In this document: in pieces, positions 17,303 to 26,998 of the stretch
How positions within the stretch are numbered: position 1 is the first letter of the stretch
Layout of the letters: each line of letters starts with the position of its first letter
Notes under the pieces: model-generated
Databases searched by the model: none
Told to the model about the DNA's origin: nothing
The model's input: the letters and a program-made list of their open reading frames with translations, nothing else
NCBI GenBank assembly: GCA_963762635.1
Contig: CAVXLQ010000023.1
Location: 713,486 to 777,485 of the forward strand
Length of the DNA stretch: 64,000 nt
Direction: 5' to 3'
Origin: Tenggerimyces sp963762635
GTDB lineage: Bacteria; Actinomycetota; Actinomycetes; Propionibacteriales; Actinopolymorphaceae
Position numbers and translations under genes: made by a program

Positions 17303-18292
17303 ATGCGCCGTCGGGAGTTCGCCGTGGGGCTGGCCGCGCTCGGCGTGGCCGGGTGCACGGCGCCCGAGGAGAACGAGCCGGCGGAGCCGTCGCCGAGCCC
17401 GACGCCCAGTCGTACGCCGGCTGCCTCGCCGACCCCTTCCGTCACGCCGACGCCCACGCCGACAGCCACGCCCACCCCTTCGCCGGTGGCCCGGCCCGCG
17501 CGGTTCGAGGTCGCGACCGCGGTCGCCGTCATCACCGCGCTCGCGGGCCGGATCGGGCCGCGCGAGGCGACGTCGGCCGGCTATCGCGCGGCGGCGACGT
17601 ACGTCGAGAGCCGGTTCACCGCGGCGGGGCTCGAGGTCGAGCGGCAGGCCGTACGCGTGCCCGCCGGCACCTCGTGGGGCGTCCGCGTCCCGAGCGGGCA
17701 GGCGGACAACGTGATCGCGACGCCGCCCGGCTTCGATGGCACCCGGCCGCACCTCGTCGTGGGCGCGCACCTCGACACCGTTCCGCAGGCGCCCGGAGCC
17801 GAGGACAACGCGTCCGGCGTCGCGATCGTGCTCGAGCTCGCCCGGATGGCTGTCCTGCGACCGCCTCGGGTGCCGGTCGTGTTCGTGGCGTTCGCGGCCG
17901 AGGAGCCACGTGGCGACGGTGACCTGCGGCACCACTTCGGTTCGCGGCACTACCTTGCCCAGCTCCCTGCCGAGGAGCGGCGCGCGATCCGCGGCATGGT
18001 GTCGCTGGACCGCGTCGGAACCGGCCCGAACGTACGCGTCCGCACGGGCGGCCGCGCCGCGATGACCGTCGCGGACGCGCTCGTCGCGACGGGCCGCCGG
18101 GTGCGGATCGCGACGTCGCGCGGGACCAACCGGGGCAGCGACCACTGGTCGTTCGAGAAGGCCGGCATCGCGGCGGCCCGCGTCGGCGGGCACGGGTACG
18201 CGGGCTATCACAACGCGAACGACAAGCCGAACCTGATCAGCCGTCCCCAGCTGGTGCGCACGGCAGCACTGGTCTGGGCCTATCTTCAGTAG
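17303..18292 (+). CDS. Secreted M28-family zinc aminopeptidase-like lipoprotein
   Basis: 329 residues. The N-terminus MRRREFAVGLAALGVAGC combines a possible twin-arginine signal with a lipobox Cys. A Pro/Thr/Ser-rich linker (about 24-62) leads to the peptidase domain. The metal ligands and acid/base of clan MH can be traced: H156 (GAHLDT), D168 (EDNASG), E200-E201 (FAAEE), a later SLDRVG Asp and a C-terminal YHNANDK His. M28 enzymes release N-terminal amino acids from peptides. It is likely tethered outside the membrane. Confidence 0.82.
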   Translation: MRRREFAVGLAALGVAGCTAPEENEPAEPSPSPTPSRTPAASPTPSVTPTPTPTATPTPSPVARPARFEVATAVAVITALAGRIGPREATSAGYRAAATYVESRFTAAGLEVERQAVRVPAGTSWGVRVPSGQADNVIATPPGFDGTRPHLVVGAHLDTVPQAPGAEDNASGVAIVLELARMAVLRPPRVPVVFVAFAAEEPRGDGDLRHHFGSRHYLAQLPAEERRAIRGMVSLDRVGTGPNVRVRTGGRAAMTVADALVATGRRVRIATSRGTNRGSDHWSFEKAGIAAARVGGHGYAGYHNANDKPNLISRPQLVRTAALVWAYLQ

Positions 18293-18294
18293 TC

Positions 18295-18936
18295 GTGTCG
18301 ACCAAGCCGCGCCCCTTCTTCGCCCGGCAGTACCAGCGCGTCAGTGCCGCCATGGACCGCGCCGGCGTCCTCGAACACCGCCGCGCGCTGGTGGCCGGCC
18401 TGAGTGGGCGGGTGATCGAGATCGGCGCCGGCCACGGCCTGAACTTCGCGCACTACCCGCCCGAGGTCACCGAGCTCGTCGCGGTCGAACCCGAACCGAA
18501 CCTGCACGCCGCCGCGCTCTCCGCTGCTCGGACCGCGCCCGTGCCGGTGAGCGTCGTCGACGGCGTGGCGGACGAGCTGCCGTACGGCGACGGCGAGTTC
18601 GACGCCGCGGTCACCTCGCTCGTGCTGTGCAGCGTGCCGGACCAGGCGGCCGCGCTGGCCGAGATCCGCCGCGTGCTGCGTCCAGGTGGCCAGCTGCGGT
18701 TCTACGAGCACGTCGCCGCACCCGACGGCAGCCTGCTCCGCGGGGTGCAGCGGTTCTTCGACGCCACGATCTGGCCGTACGTCGCGGGCGGCTGCCACAC
18801 CGGCCGCGACACCGCGGCCGCCATCGAGGCGGCCGGCTTCGTTCTCGACGAGGTGCACCGGTTCCGGTTCCCCGAGCGCGGCCCGAACCCCGCATCGCCG
18901 CACGTCAGGGGCAGCGCGACGAGGGTCAGCGCCTGA
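18295..18936 (+). CDS. Class I SAM-dependent methyltransferase (type 11)
   Basis: 213 residues, GTG start three bases after the peptidase stop, so probably co-transcribed. The SAM-binding motif is VIEIGAGHGLNFAHY, the acidic loop AVEPEPNL, motif II FDAAVTSLVLCSV and motif III LRPGGQLRFYEHV. This is the UbiE/Methyltransf_11 pattern. Small-molecule substrate unknown. Its last 11 bases overlap the convergent CapA-like gene. Confidence 0.82.
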   Translation: MSTKPRPFFARQYQRVSAAMDRAGVLEHRRALVAGLSGRVIEIGAGHGLNFAHYPPEVTELVAVEPEPNLHAAALSAARTAPVPVSVVDGVADELPYGDGEFDAAVTSLVLCSVPDQAAALAEIRRVLRPGGQLRFYEHVAAPDGSLLRGVQRFFDATIWPYVAGGCHTGRDTAAAIEAAGFVLDEVHRFRFPERGPNPASPHVRGSATRVSA

Positions 18937-20371
18937 ACGGTGGGCCGCTGGTCGACCACAGGTCGGAGAGGATCTCCGCGCCGCCGTTGTCCCAGGTGAC
19001 GAAGCGTGGGGCGAAGTCGGTGTTGGTGGCGATCCGGTACGGCACGAAGCGCATCGCCTTCAGCGCCGAGCCCCAGTACGTCAGCTCCAGCACCACGCCC
19101 TCGCGGACCTCGTCCTCCCAGTCCATGTCGAAGACGAAGTTCCCGAGCGAGTGCACGATGAACTTGCCGTGGTAGACCTCGACCCCCTGCACCCAGTGCG
19201 GGTGCCCGCCGACGACCAGGTCCGCGCCGGCGTCGATGGCGGCTCGGGCGACCGTGCGCTGGTCGGGCACCGGTTGGTGCGTGTACTGCGTGCCCCAGTG
19301 CGGCACCACCAGCACGACGTCGACCGTGGGCCGCAGTGACGCGATCGTCGTACGCAGCCGCGCCACGTCCGACGCGTTCAACGGTCCCGTCCGTGGTTCC
19401 ATCCGCACCGAGGCCGCACCAGGCCGCGAAGCCGTCGGCCGAGGCGTCTCCCCGATCGCGTTGAAAGCCACGATCCCGAACCGCACCCCGTCCCGCGCGA
19501 TCACCGCCGGCTTCCAGGCGTCGTCCAACGAGGCGCCGGCGCCCACCGTCGCGAACCCACCCCGCCGCAGCAGCCGCTGCGTCACCGTCAACGACTCCAG
19601 CCCGAAGTCGCCCACGTGGTTGTTGCCGAGCGACAGGACGTCGAACCCGGCCAGCTTCAGCCCCGCCAGCACCCGCGGGTCCGCGCCGAACGAGTCGTCC
19701 CCCTGCGTACGTGGCCCCAGCCGGGACAGCGTGCTCTCCAGGTTCCCGATCGTCAGATCGGCCGAGGCAAGCCGCGGAGCCGTGGGACGAAGCGGCCGGG
19801 CGAAGTCGCCGCGCAACGACGTTCCGACCCGCCGCGCCAACATGATGTCGCCCACCACCGACACCGTCGTCACCTGCGCGGGCTGCCCCGACCCCGACAC
19901 GCGCAACGGATACCGAGCGGGGTCGCGAAGTGGATCGACCCCGTCCACGGACACCACGGACACCCCCGGACCGACCCGAGTCGCCGGCGCGACCGCGAGC
20001 ACGAACGGGTCCTTCTGCGCGGCACTCAAAGCTGACGGAGACCGATCGAGACGCAGCCGGCCTGCCGGCTCGCCGAGCGCCGTCCAATTGTCGGTCTGAC
20101 CTGCGAGAACAGCCTCGGCAACAGCAAGAGAAACAGACAACGGCCGCCGCGTCGCGTGCGTCGCCAGCACCAGCGGAACGGTCGACGTGGGCGTCCGCCG
20201 AGGTGTCGCCGACGGCGACGCGGGAAGGGTCGAGGGAGTGCCCGACGGGGTACGCGGCGAGGCGGACACAGACGGTGACGGGGACCCGGAGTCGACCGGC
20301 GTGGAACAAGCTGACAGGACCACGGAGAGGACACCGAGTGTGAGAACGGCGGCGGTTCGACGTACCCTCAC
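18926..20371 (-). CDS. CapA-family metallophosphatase-like lipoprotein
   Basis: 481 residues. A signal peptide and lipobox (VLSVVLSACSTP) and a Ser/Pro/Thr linker precede a ~100-residue variable region. Then comes the CapA fold: VVGDIMLARRVG, IGNLESTLS, LSLGNNHVGDFG, VPHWGTQY, VVGGHPHWVQG and HSLGNFVFD, the metal-binding motifs of the PgsA/CapA calcineurin-like family. CapA proteins take part in poly-gamma-glutamate synthesis, but most actinobacterial homologues stand alone, as here, with no pgsBC nearby. Likely extracytoplasmic. It is divergent from topA. Confidence 0.82.
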   Translation of the reverse strand: MRVRRTAAVLTLGVLSVVLSACSTPVDSGSPSPSVSASPRTPSGTPSTLPASPSATPRRTPTSTVPLVLATHATRRPLSVSLAVAEAVLAGQTDNWTALGEPAGRLRLDRSPSALSAAQKDPFVLAVAPATRVGPGVSVVSVDGVDPLRDPARYPLRVSGSGQPAQVTTVSVVGDIMLARRVGTSLRGDFARPLRPTAPRLASADLTIGNLESTLSRLGPRTQGDDSFGADPRVLAGLKLAGFDVLSLGNNHVGDFGLESLTVTQRLLRRGGFATVGAGASLDDAWKPAVIARDGVRFGIVAFNAIGETPRPTASRPGAASVRMEPRTGPLNASDVARLRTTIASLRPTVDVVLVVPHWGTQYTHQPVPDQRTVARAAIDAGADLVVGGHPHWVQGVEVYHGKFIVHSLGNFVFDMDWEDEVREGVVLELTYWGSALKAMRFVPYRIATNTDFAPRFVTWDNGGAEILSDLWSTSGPPFRR

Positions 20372-20535
20372 CTCTCGGATGCTAATGAGCGACCCCCGAA
20401 AGGCAGCCGAAGGGAATTCCGCGCCAAGGAGGGCGGGTACCCGCGAATTCGCCGTGCTGCCCGTACGGTTACGGTCTAGCGGGCCTCGACCGCATGGAGT
20501 GAGGCCAAACAGCTCGTTAAGGAGAGTGGAGAAGC

Positions 20536-23241
20536 GTGCCCGCCAACGACAGGTCGACCGAGGGTGGTCCGCGCCTGGTGATCGTCGAGTCGCCAGCCAA
20601 GGCGCGAACGATCGCCGGCTACCTCGGCAACGACTACGTCGTGGAGTCCAGCGTGGGCCACATCCGCGACCTCCCCGGCGGCGCCTCCGAGGTGCCGGCC
20701 AAGTACAAGAAGGAGCCCTGGGCCCGCCTCGGCGTGAACGTCGACGACGGCTTCCAGCCGCTCTACGTGGTCCCCGCGCGGCAGCGCCCGACGTTGAAGA
20801 AGCTGAAGGACGTCCTCGCCGACGCCGGCAGTGTCTACCTCGCGACAGATGAGGACCGCGAGGGCGAGGCCATCGCGTGGCACCTGCTCGACGAGCTCAA
20901 GCCCAAGGTCCCCGTCCACCGGATGGTCTTCCACGAGATCACGCCCGAGGCGATCGAGGCGGCCGTCGCCAACCCGCGGTCGATCGACGACCACCTGGTC
21001 GACGCGCAGGAGACCCGCCGCATCCTCGACCGGCTGTACGGCTACGAGGTCAGCCCGGTCCTGTGGAAGAAGGTCATGCCGCGGCTGTCCGCCGGCCGCG
21101 TGCAGAGTGTCGCGACCCGCATGGTCGTCGACCGCGAGCGCGAACGGATGGCGTTCCGCGCCGCCACGTACTGGGACGTCGTCGCCGAGCTCGACTCCGG
21201 CGCCGGCCGCGAGCCCGCCGCGTTCATGACCCGGCTGGCCAACGTCGACGGCAAGCGCGTCGCCGCCGGCCGCGACTTCGCCTCCGACGGCACGCTGAAG
21301 CCCGCGAGCCAGGGCAACGTCGTCCACCTCGACGAGGGCGCCGCGACGGCGCTCGCCGCGGGACTCCGCAGCCAGACCTTCGAGGTCCGCGGCGTCGAGT
21401 CGAAGCCGTACAAGCGGTCGCCGTACGCGCCGTTCCGCACCACGACCATGCAGCAGGAGGCGTCCCGCAAGCTCGGTTACGGCGCCGCCCGCACCATGCA
21501 GATCGCGCAGCGGCTGTACGAGAACGGCTACATCACCTATATGCGTACGGACTCGATCACGCTGTCGGAGACCGCGATCAACGCGGCCCGCGCGCAGGTC
21601 CGTCAGCTGTTCGGCAACGACTATCTGCCGGACAAGCCGCGCGTCTACACGAGCAAGGTCAAGAACGCGCAGGAGGCGCACGAGGCGATCCGCCCGTCCG
21701 GCGACGTCTTCCGGACGCCTGCCGAGACCGGCCTGACCGGCGACGAGTTCCGGCTGTACGAGCTGATCTGGATGCGTACGGTCGCCTCCCAGATGCGCGA
21801 CGCCGAGGGTCGCAGCGTCACGATCCGCGTCGGCGCGCGTTCCACCGAGGGCCAGGACGCGGAGTTCACCGCGAGCGGCAAGGTCATCACGTTCCACGGC
21901 TTCCTCAAGGCGTACGTCGAGGGCGTCGACGACGCGTCGACCGAGTCCGACTCCGCCGAGCGCCGGCTGCCGGACGTCGCCGAGGGCGACCAGCTCAGCG
22001 CCAACCGCGTCGACCACGAGGGCCACGAGACCCGTCCGCCCGCGCGCTTCACCGAGGCCACGCTGATCCGCGAGCTGGAAGAGCGCGAGATCGGCCGGCC
22101 GTCGACGTACGCGACGATCATCGGCACGATCACCGGCCGCGACTACGTCTACAAGAAGGGCCAGGCGCTCGTCCCGACCTGGCTCGCGTTCGCGGTCGTG
22201 CGGCTGCTCGAGCAGCACTTCGCGCACCTCGTCGACTACAACTTCACCGCCGGCATGGAAGACGCGCTCGACGAGATCGCGAGCGGCCGCGACGACATGC
22301 AGACCTGGCTCGCCCGGTTCTACTTCGGCAACGGCGAGGACGGCCTCAAGCAACTCGTCACCGACCTCGGCGACATCGACGCCCGGGAGATCTCGACGTT
22401 CCGGCTGCACAACGCCGACGGCTCCGAGGACGGCGTGGTCGTGCGCGTGGGCCGGTACGGCCCGTACGTCGAGGACGACGAGGGCAACCGCGCCAATGTG
22501 CCGGAGGACCTGCCGCCGGACGAGCTGACGCCGGAACGCGCGGCCGAGCTGCTCAGCCAGCCCGCCGGGGCGGAGGTCGCGCTCGGCGCCGACCCGGAGA
22601 GCGGCCGCGAGGTCGTCGCGAAGGCCGGGCGGTTCGGTCCGTACGTGACCGAGGTGCTGCCCGAGGACTCGCCGAAGGACCTGAAGCCGCGCACCGGCTC
22701 GCTGTTCAAGTCGATGGCGCTCGACACGGTGACGCTGGACGAGGCGCTGAAGCTGCTGTCGCTGCCGCGGTCGCTGGGCAAGGACCCCGACAACGGCGAG
22801 GAGATCACCGCGCAGAACGGGCGGTACGGCCCGTACGTCAAGCGCGGCACGGACTCCCGCTCGCTGGGTGCCGAGGAAGAGCTGTTCACGGTCACGATCG
22901 AGCAGGCGCTGGAGCTGTTCAAGCAGCCCAAGGCCCGCGGCCGCCGTTCCGGCGCGTCGGCCCCGCCGCTGCGCGAGTTCGCCGCCGACCCGGTGTCGGG
23001 CAAGCCGGTGGTCGTGAAGGACGGTCGCTTCGGTCCGTACGTGACCGATGGGGACACCAACGCGACGCTGCGCAAGGACGACGACGTCGAGAAGATCACG
23101 TTCGAGCGCGCGATCGAGCTGCTCGCCGAAAAGCGCGCCCGCGGCCCGGTGAAGCGCCCGGCCAAGAAGGCGCCGGCGAAGAAGACCGCCAAGAAGACGG
23201 CGAAGAAGACCACGAAGAAGGCCGCTGCCAAGCGTTCTTGA
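20536..23241 (+). CDS. topA: DNA topoisomerase I
   Basis: 901 residues, GTG start at 20536 after a GGAGAGTGGAGA purine run. The Toprim domain starts at LVIVESPAKARTIAGYLG (about 15-32) and continues with ATDEDREGEAIAWHL. The catalytic Tyr is Y335 in YITYMRTDS. In place of zinc fingers the C-terminal part carries four GR(Y/F)GPYV repeats (starting near residues 640, 697, 759 and 830), the C-terminal repeat type of actinobacterial TopA, and ends in a Lys/Ala-rich tail. It relaxes negative supercoils. A long antisense frame over it is a GC artefact. Confidence 0.97.
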   Translation: MPANDRSTEGGPRLVIVESPAKARTIAGYLGNDYVVESSVGHIRDLPGGASEVPAKYKKEPWARLGVNVDDGFQPLYVVPARQRPTLKKLKDVLADAGSVYLATDEDREGEAIAWHLLDELKPKVPVHRMVFHEITPEAIEAAVANPRSIDDHLVDAQETRRILDRLYGYEVSPVLWKKVMPRLSAGRVQSVATRMVVDRERERMAFRAATYWDVVAELDSGAGREPAAFMTRLANVDGKRVAAGRDFASDGTLKPASQGNVVHLDEGAATALAAGLRSQTFEVRGVESKPYKRSPYAPFRTTTMQQEASRKLGYGAARTMQIAQRLYENGYITYMRTDSITLSETAINAARAQVRQLFGNDYLPDKPRVYTSKVKNAQEAHEAIRPSGDVFRTPAETGLTGDEFRLYELIWMRTVASQMRDAEGRSVTIRVGARSTEGQDAEFTASGKVITFHGFLKAYVEGVDDASTESDSAERRLPDVAEGDQLSANRVDHEGHETRPPARFTEATLIRELEEREIGRPSTYATIIGTITGRDYVYKKGQALVPTWLAFAVVRLLEQHFAHLVDYNFTAGMEDALDEIASGRDDMQTWLARFYFGNGEDGLKQLVTDLGDIDAREISTFRLHNADGSEDGVVVRVGRYGPYVEDDEGNRANVPEDLPPDELTPERAAELLSQPAGAEVALGADPESGREVVAKAGRFGPYVTEVLPEDSPKDLKPRTGSLFKSMALDTVTLDEALKLLSLPRSLGKDPDNGEEITAQNGRYGPYVKRGTDSRSLGAEEELFTVTIEQALELFKQPKARGRRSGASAPPLREFAADPVSGKPVVVKDGRFGPYVTDGDTNATLRKDDDVEKITFERAIELLAEKRARGPVKRPAKKAPAKKTAKKTAKKTTKKAAAKRS

Positions 23242-23340
23242 GCCGGTCTCGGCCTGATCCGGACGTTTCTGCAACATCCGCGTCGTTCCATCCCATCGTG
23301 TCAGGCGTAGGGGAGCTCGCTCCCACGTCTGAGCACGGGG

Positions 23341-26300
23341 GTGGTCACGCACGTGTCCAAGAGACGTTGGCTCGGAGTCGCCGTCGCGGCAGTCCTGATC
23401 GGCCTGGGCCTGGCGGTCCCTGGCCAGGCGGGCGAACCGCCCGCGAGGCCACTGGCGAACGCGAAGACCGTCACACTCCTCACCGGCGACAAGGTCCGGA
23501 TCGCCCCGCGCGGGAACACCTGGGACCTTCGGGTCGAGCCGCGCTGGGGCGAGCCGGTCGCCTTCACCCAGCGGGTCGAGAAGGACCACGCGTACGTGAT
23601 CCCCAGCGACGCCGCGAAGCTGATCGCCAAGGGCACGCTGGACGAGCGGCTGTTCGACGTCGCCGGTCTCGTCGCGCAGGGCTACGACGACGCGTCCCGT
23701 ACGTCGTTGCCGCTCCTCACCACGCGGCCTCCGGCCGGCGCGACGATCACGCGAAAGCTCAGCAGGACCGGCCTCACCGCGATGGTCGCGCCGAAGAAGG
23801 ACACCGCGACGCTCTGGCAGCGCCTCAAGGCGGGCAAGGCGCACGTCTGGCTCGACGCCAAGGTCCGGCCGCTGCTCGACCAGAGCGTGCCCAAGATCGG
23901 GGCGCCGACCGCCTGGGCCGCCGGCTTCACCGGCAAGGGCGTGAACGTGGCGGTGCTCGACACGGGCCTCGACGCTGACCACCCCGACCTCGCGGGCAAG
24001 GTGGCCGGCAGCCGCGACTTCACCGGCGAGGGCACGAACGACACCATCGGCCACGGCACGCACGTCGCCTCGACCATCGTCGGCAGCGGCGCGGCCTCGA
24101 ACGGCAGGTACAAGGGAGTCGCGCCCGACGCGAAGCTGCTCGTCGGCAAGGTCCTCGGCCAGGAAGGCGGCCTGGAGTCCTGGGTGATCGCCGGCATGGA
24201 GTGGGCCGCCGCGGAGGGTGCGCGGGTCGCGAACCTCAGCCTCGGCACGTACTTCCCCGCTGACCAGTCCGACCCGGTCGCGCAGGCCGTCAACCGGCTC
24301 AGCGCCGATACCAAGACGCTGTACGTGATCGCGGCAGGCAACCTCGGAGACGGCGACCAGACGATCGCCTCGCCCGGAAGCGCGGCGGCCGCGCTCACGG
24401 TCGGCAGCGCAAGCAAGACCGACGTGCTGTCGGTCTTCTCCAGCCGTGGTCCGGTCGTCAACGACTACCGCGTCAAGCCCGACCTCGTCGCGCCCGGCGA
24501 GTCGATCGTCGCGGCGCGCGCGAAGGGCACGCTGGACGAGTACGCGGTCGACGAGCACTACGCCCGCCTCGACGGCACGTCGATGGCGACGCCGCACGCG
24601 TCCGGTGCGGCGGCGATCCTCGTCCAGCAGCACCCCGACTGGGACGGTGAGGATGTCAAGGCGGCATTGACAGGCAGTGCGGAGCCGATCGCCGACGCCA
24701 CGGTCTACGGCCAGGGCGCCGGCAGGCTCGACGTCGGCCGCGCCAGCAGACAGAACGTCCGGACGGACGCCGCGGCGGTCGACCTCGGCATCCTCCGCTG
24801 GCCGCACGACGGCGGCGCCGGAACGAAGCAGGTGAGTTACCGGAACGACGGCGACACTCCGGTGACGTTGAGCCTCGCGCTCACCGCGACCGGTGCCGAC
24901 GGCGAGCCCGTACCGGCCGGAACTCTCGGCCTGGCAGCCGAAACTCTCACCGTCCCCGCACACGGCACCGCGCAGGCGACAGTCACGTACGACCTGAAGA
25001 AGGCACGCCTCGGCCAGCTCGGCGGCTGGCTCACGGCAACGTCCGCGGACGGCGTACGGCTGCGCACCTCCGTCGGCGGCTACCTCGAGCCGGAGATGTA
25101 CGACGTCAAGCTCGGGCTGACCAACCGCGACGGCCAACCCGCACGCAGCGAGTTCGACGTCCTCGCGCTCTACGGCAAGGGCGGGTTCGAGGCGTATGGC
25201 GTGGACGGCGACACCGTACGACTCGCTCCGGGCCGCTATGTCGCCCACGCGCAGGTCGTGACACCCCGACCCCGGAAGGCCGAGGAGTCCGTGACGTTCC
25301 TCGCCCAACCGGCGTTCGAGGTGAAGGCGAACGGCTCGATCACGCTCGACGCGCGGCAGGCGAAGCGCCTGCGGATCGAGACGCAGAAGCGCGACGCGAG
25401 GCACACCCACCTCACCCTGGGCGGCAGTGTCGAGGGGTTCTTCACGTTCTACGTCGCCGTGCCCGAGAACTACGACGAGACGTATGTCGGCCGGTCGGGC
25501 GCGCCGGCGAGCGACTACCGCTTCTACGCCCGCACCCTGCTGTCGGCGCCCGAGGTGACGCTGCGGGTCACCCGTCCCGAACGGCTCGACGTCGAAACCT
25601 GGTGGGTCCCCGATTCGCCTGTCCTGGCAGGGCGGAACCAGCTGCCGCTCGTCGACGGTGGCCGCGGCAAGGCCGCGGACATCGAGCGGATCGACGTCCG
25701 GGGCAAGCTCGTGGTCGTCGCACCGGAGGAGGGCGACGAGTTGGGCGAGACCACGGCGGCGGTCCGGGCAGGTGGCGGCAAGGCGGTCCTGGTGTGGCTC
25801 CGGGACACGATCTACGTGCCGGAGGACCGGACGGTGCCGATCGCGTACTCGAGCCGGGCCGAGATGGAACGGCTCATCCAGCTGGCGGGTACGGGCAAGG
25901 CGACCGTGGACCTGCGGGGGATCCGGTATAGCCCCTACCGGTACGACCTGACGTTCCCGTCGACCGGACAGCCGCCGGCCACGACCACGTTCAAGGTCCG
26001 AGACCGGCAGCTGGCCGCCGTGACGGCCCGCTACCTGCCCAGCTGGGACGGTCCCGTCTCCGGGTACCAGTTCGCCGACAACCTGGACCAGGACGCGCCG
26101 ATCGCCGGCTGGTGCTGCGGCAGCATCGAGCTGCCGGCACAGCGGACCGAGTACTACCAGCCTGGCACCTGGGGCATGGAGTGGAACTGGATCGCGTGGG
26201 ACGGCACCGAGGCGGGCACCTCCGGGCACCGAGGCAGTGCGGACCCGGTGCGGCTCCGGGCCGGCCAGCGCGTCGCGGTCACCTGGGGTGGCCCCGTGCA

Positions 26301-26952
26301 CGGCCCCGCTTTCCCCCAGTCGGAGCCCGCGTACGTGACCTCACGATCCGGCGACCAGGTCAGGGTCGACCTGCCGCTCCTCGCCGACGGCGAGGGCCAT
26401 GCCGACTGGCCGGAGATCGACCAACACCGGGACGGCGACGTGAGTACGACTCGCCTCTACCGCGACGGCAAGCTGGTCGGATCGTCGGAGATCGCGGGCT
26501 TCGGCTCGTTCACCGTTCCGGTCGGGCCGGCCGAGCTCCGGTTGGAGACCGACTTCGCGCGGGTTGCCGAGTACTGGCAGACGTCGACCCGCGTGCAGGC
26601 GCGCTGGACGGTGCGTTCGGAGGGCGACGGCGTCCTGCCGTTGCTGGCGGTGCGGTACCGGCCGGCCGCAGTGCTGTCCGGTCGGGTCCGTGGTGGCACC
26701 CCGTACCTGCTGCCCGTCTCGGTGCAGAGGCAGGTCGGCGCGCCGGCGGCCAAGGTGTCGAAGCTCGCGGTCCAGGCGTCGTACGACGACGGCAGGACGT
26801 GGCGGAAGGCGGCGCTCGTCCGTCATGGCGAGGGCTGGCTCGCGGTGCTGCGGCACCCGGCCCACGGCTTCGTCTCGCTGCGGGCGCAGGCCACGGACGC
26901 GAACGGCAACACGGTCGACCAGACGATCATGCGCGCGTATCGCCTGAAGTAG
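23341..26952 (+). CDS. Large secreted subtilisin-like serine protease (S8)
   Basis: 1203 residues, GTG at 23341; a second GTG at 23353 starts nearer the signal peptide (SKRRWLGVAVAAVLIGLGLA). A prodomain-like region (about 40-180) is followed by the S8 catalytic domain with D207 (VLDTGLD), H238 (GHGTHVAS), N334 (AAGN) and S414 (GTSMATPH). After an Ig-like region (about 480-580), a ~620-residue C-terminal region ends with VSLRAQATDANGNTVDQ. That region is paralogous to the next gene. It probably works outside the cell. The operon continues into a protease-less paralogue and a peptide importer. Confidence 0.93.
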   Translation: MVTHVSKRRWLGVAVAAVLIGLGLAVPGQAGEPPARPLANAKTVTLLTGDKVRIAPRGNTWDLRVEPRWGEPVAFTQRVEKDHAYVIPSDAAKLIAKGTLDERLFDVAGLVAQGYDDASRTSLPLLTTRPPAGATITRKLSRTGLTAMVAPKKDTATLWQRLKAGKAHVWLDAKVRPLLDQSVPKIGAPTAWAAGFTGKGVNVAVLDTGLDADHPDLAGKVAGSRDFTGEGTNDTIGHGTHVASTIVGSGAASNGRYKGVAPDAKLLVGKVLGQEGGLESWVIAGMEWAAAEGARVANLSLGTYFPADQSDPVAQAVNRLSADTKTLYVIAAGNLGDGDQTIASPGSAAAALTVGSASKTDVLSVFSSRGPVVNDYRVKPDLVAPGESIVAARAKGTLDEYAVDEHYARLDGTSMATPHASGAAAILVQQHPDWDGEDVKAALTGSAEPIADATVYGQGAGRLDVGRASRQNVRTDAAAVDLGILRWPHDGGAGTKQVSYRNDGDTPVTLSLALTATGADGEPVPAGTLGLAAETLTVPAHGTAQATVTYDLKKARLGQLGGWLTATSADGVRLRTSVGGYLEPEMYDVKLGLTNRDGQPARSEFDVLALYGKGGFEAYGVDGDTVRLAPGRYVAHAQVVTPRPRKAEESVTFLAQPAFEVKANGSITLDARQAKRLRIETQKRDARHTHLTLGGSVEGFFTFYVAVPENYDETYVGRSGAPASDYRFYARTLLSAPEVTLRVTRPERLDVETWWVPDSPVLAGRNQLPLVDGGRGKAADIERIDVRGKLVVVAPEEGDELGETTAAVRAGGGKAVLVWLRDTIYVPEDRTVPIAYSSRAEMERLIQLAGTGKATVDLRGIRYSPYRYDLTFPSTGQPPATTTFKVRDRQLAAVTARYLPSWDGPVSGYQFADNLDQDAPIAGWCCGSIELPAQRTEYYQPGTWGMEWNWIAWDGTEAGTSGHRGSADPVRLRAGQRVAVTWGGPVHGPAFPQSEPAYVTSRSGDQVRVDLPLLADGEGHADWPEIDQHRDGDVSTTRLYRDGKLVGSSEIAGFGSFTVPVGPAELRLETDFARVAEYWQTSTRVQARWTVRSEGDGVLPLLAVRYRPAAVLSGRVRGGTPYLLPVSVQRQVGAPAAKVSKLAVQASYDDGRTWRKAALVRHGEGWLAVLRHPAHGFVSLRAQATDANGNTVDQTIMRAYRLK

Positions 26953-26998
26953 ACCGAAGGGTGCGGCTTTGGGTGTGATGCCCATATAGTGCTGGAAC

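Noticed and set aside
17390..17490. CCGACGCCC-like repeats considered as a CRISPR or tandem repeat
   Set aside because: They encode the Pro/Thr linker of the M28 lipoprotein; no spaced direct repeats are present.
23160..23240. Lys/Ala codon repeats at the end of topA considered as a DNA repeat array
   Set aside because: They encode the basic tail usual in actinobacterial TopA and show no DNA-level periodicity beyond codon repetition.
20476..26301. Very long open frame (1941 codons) antisense to topA and the subtilase
   Set aside because: High third-position GC on the coding strand removes stops on the opposite strand. The translation is Arg/Asp/Val-rich without domains, while the plus strand has two well-recognised genes.
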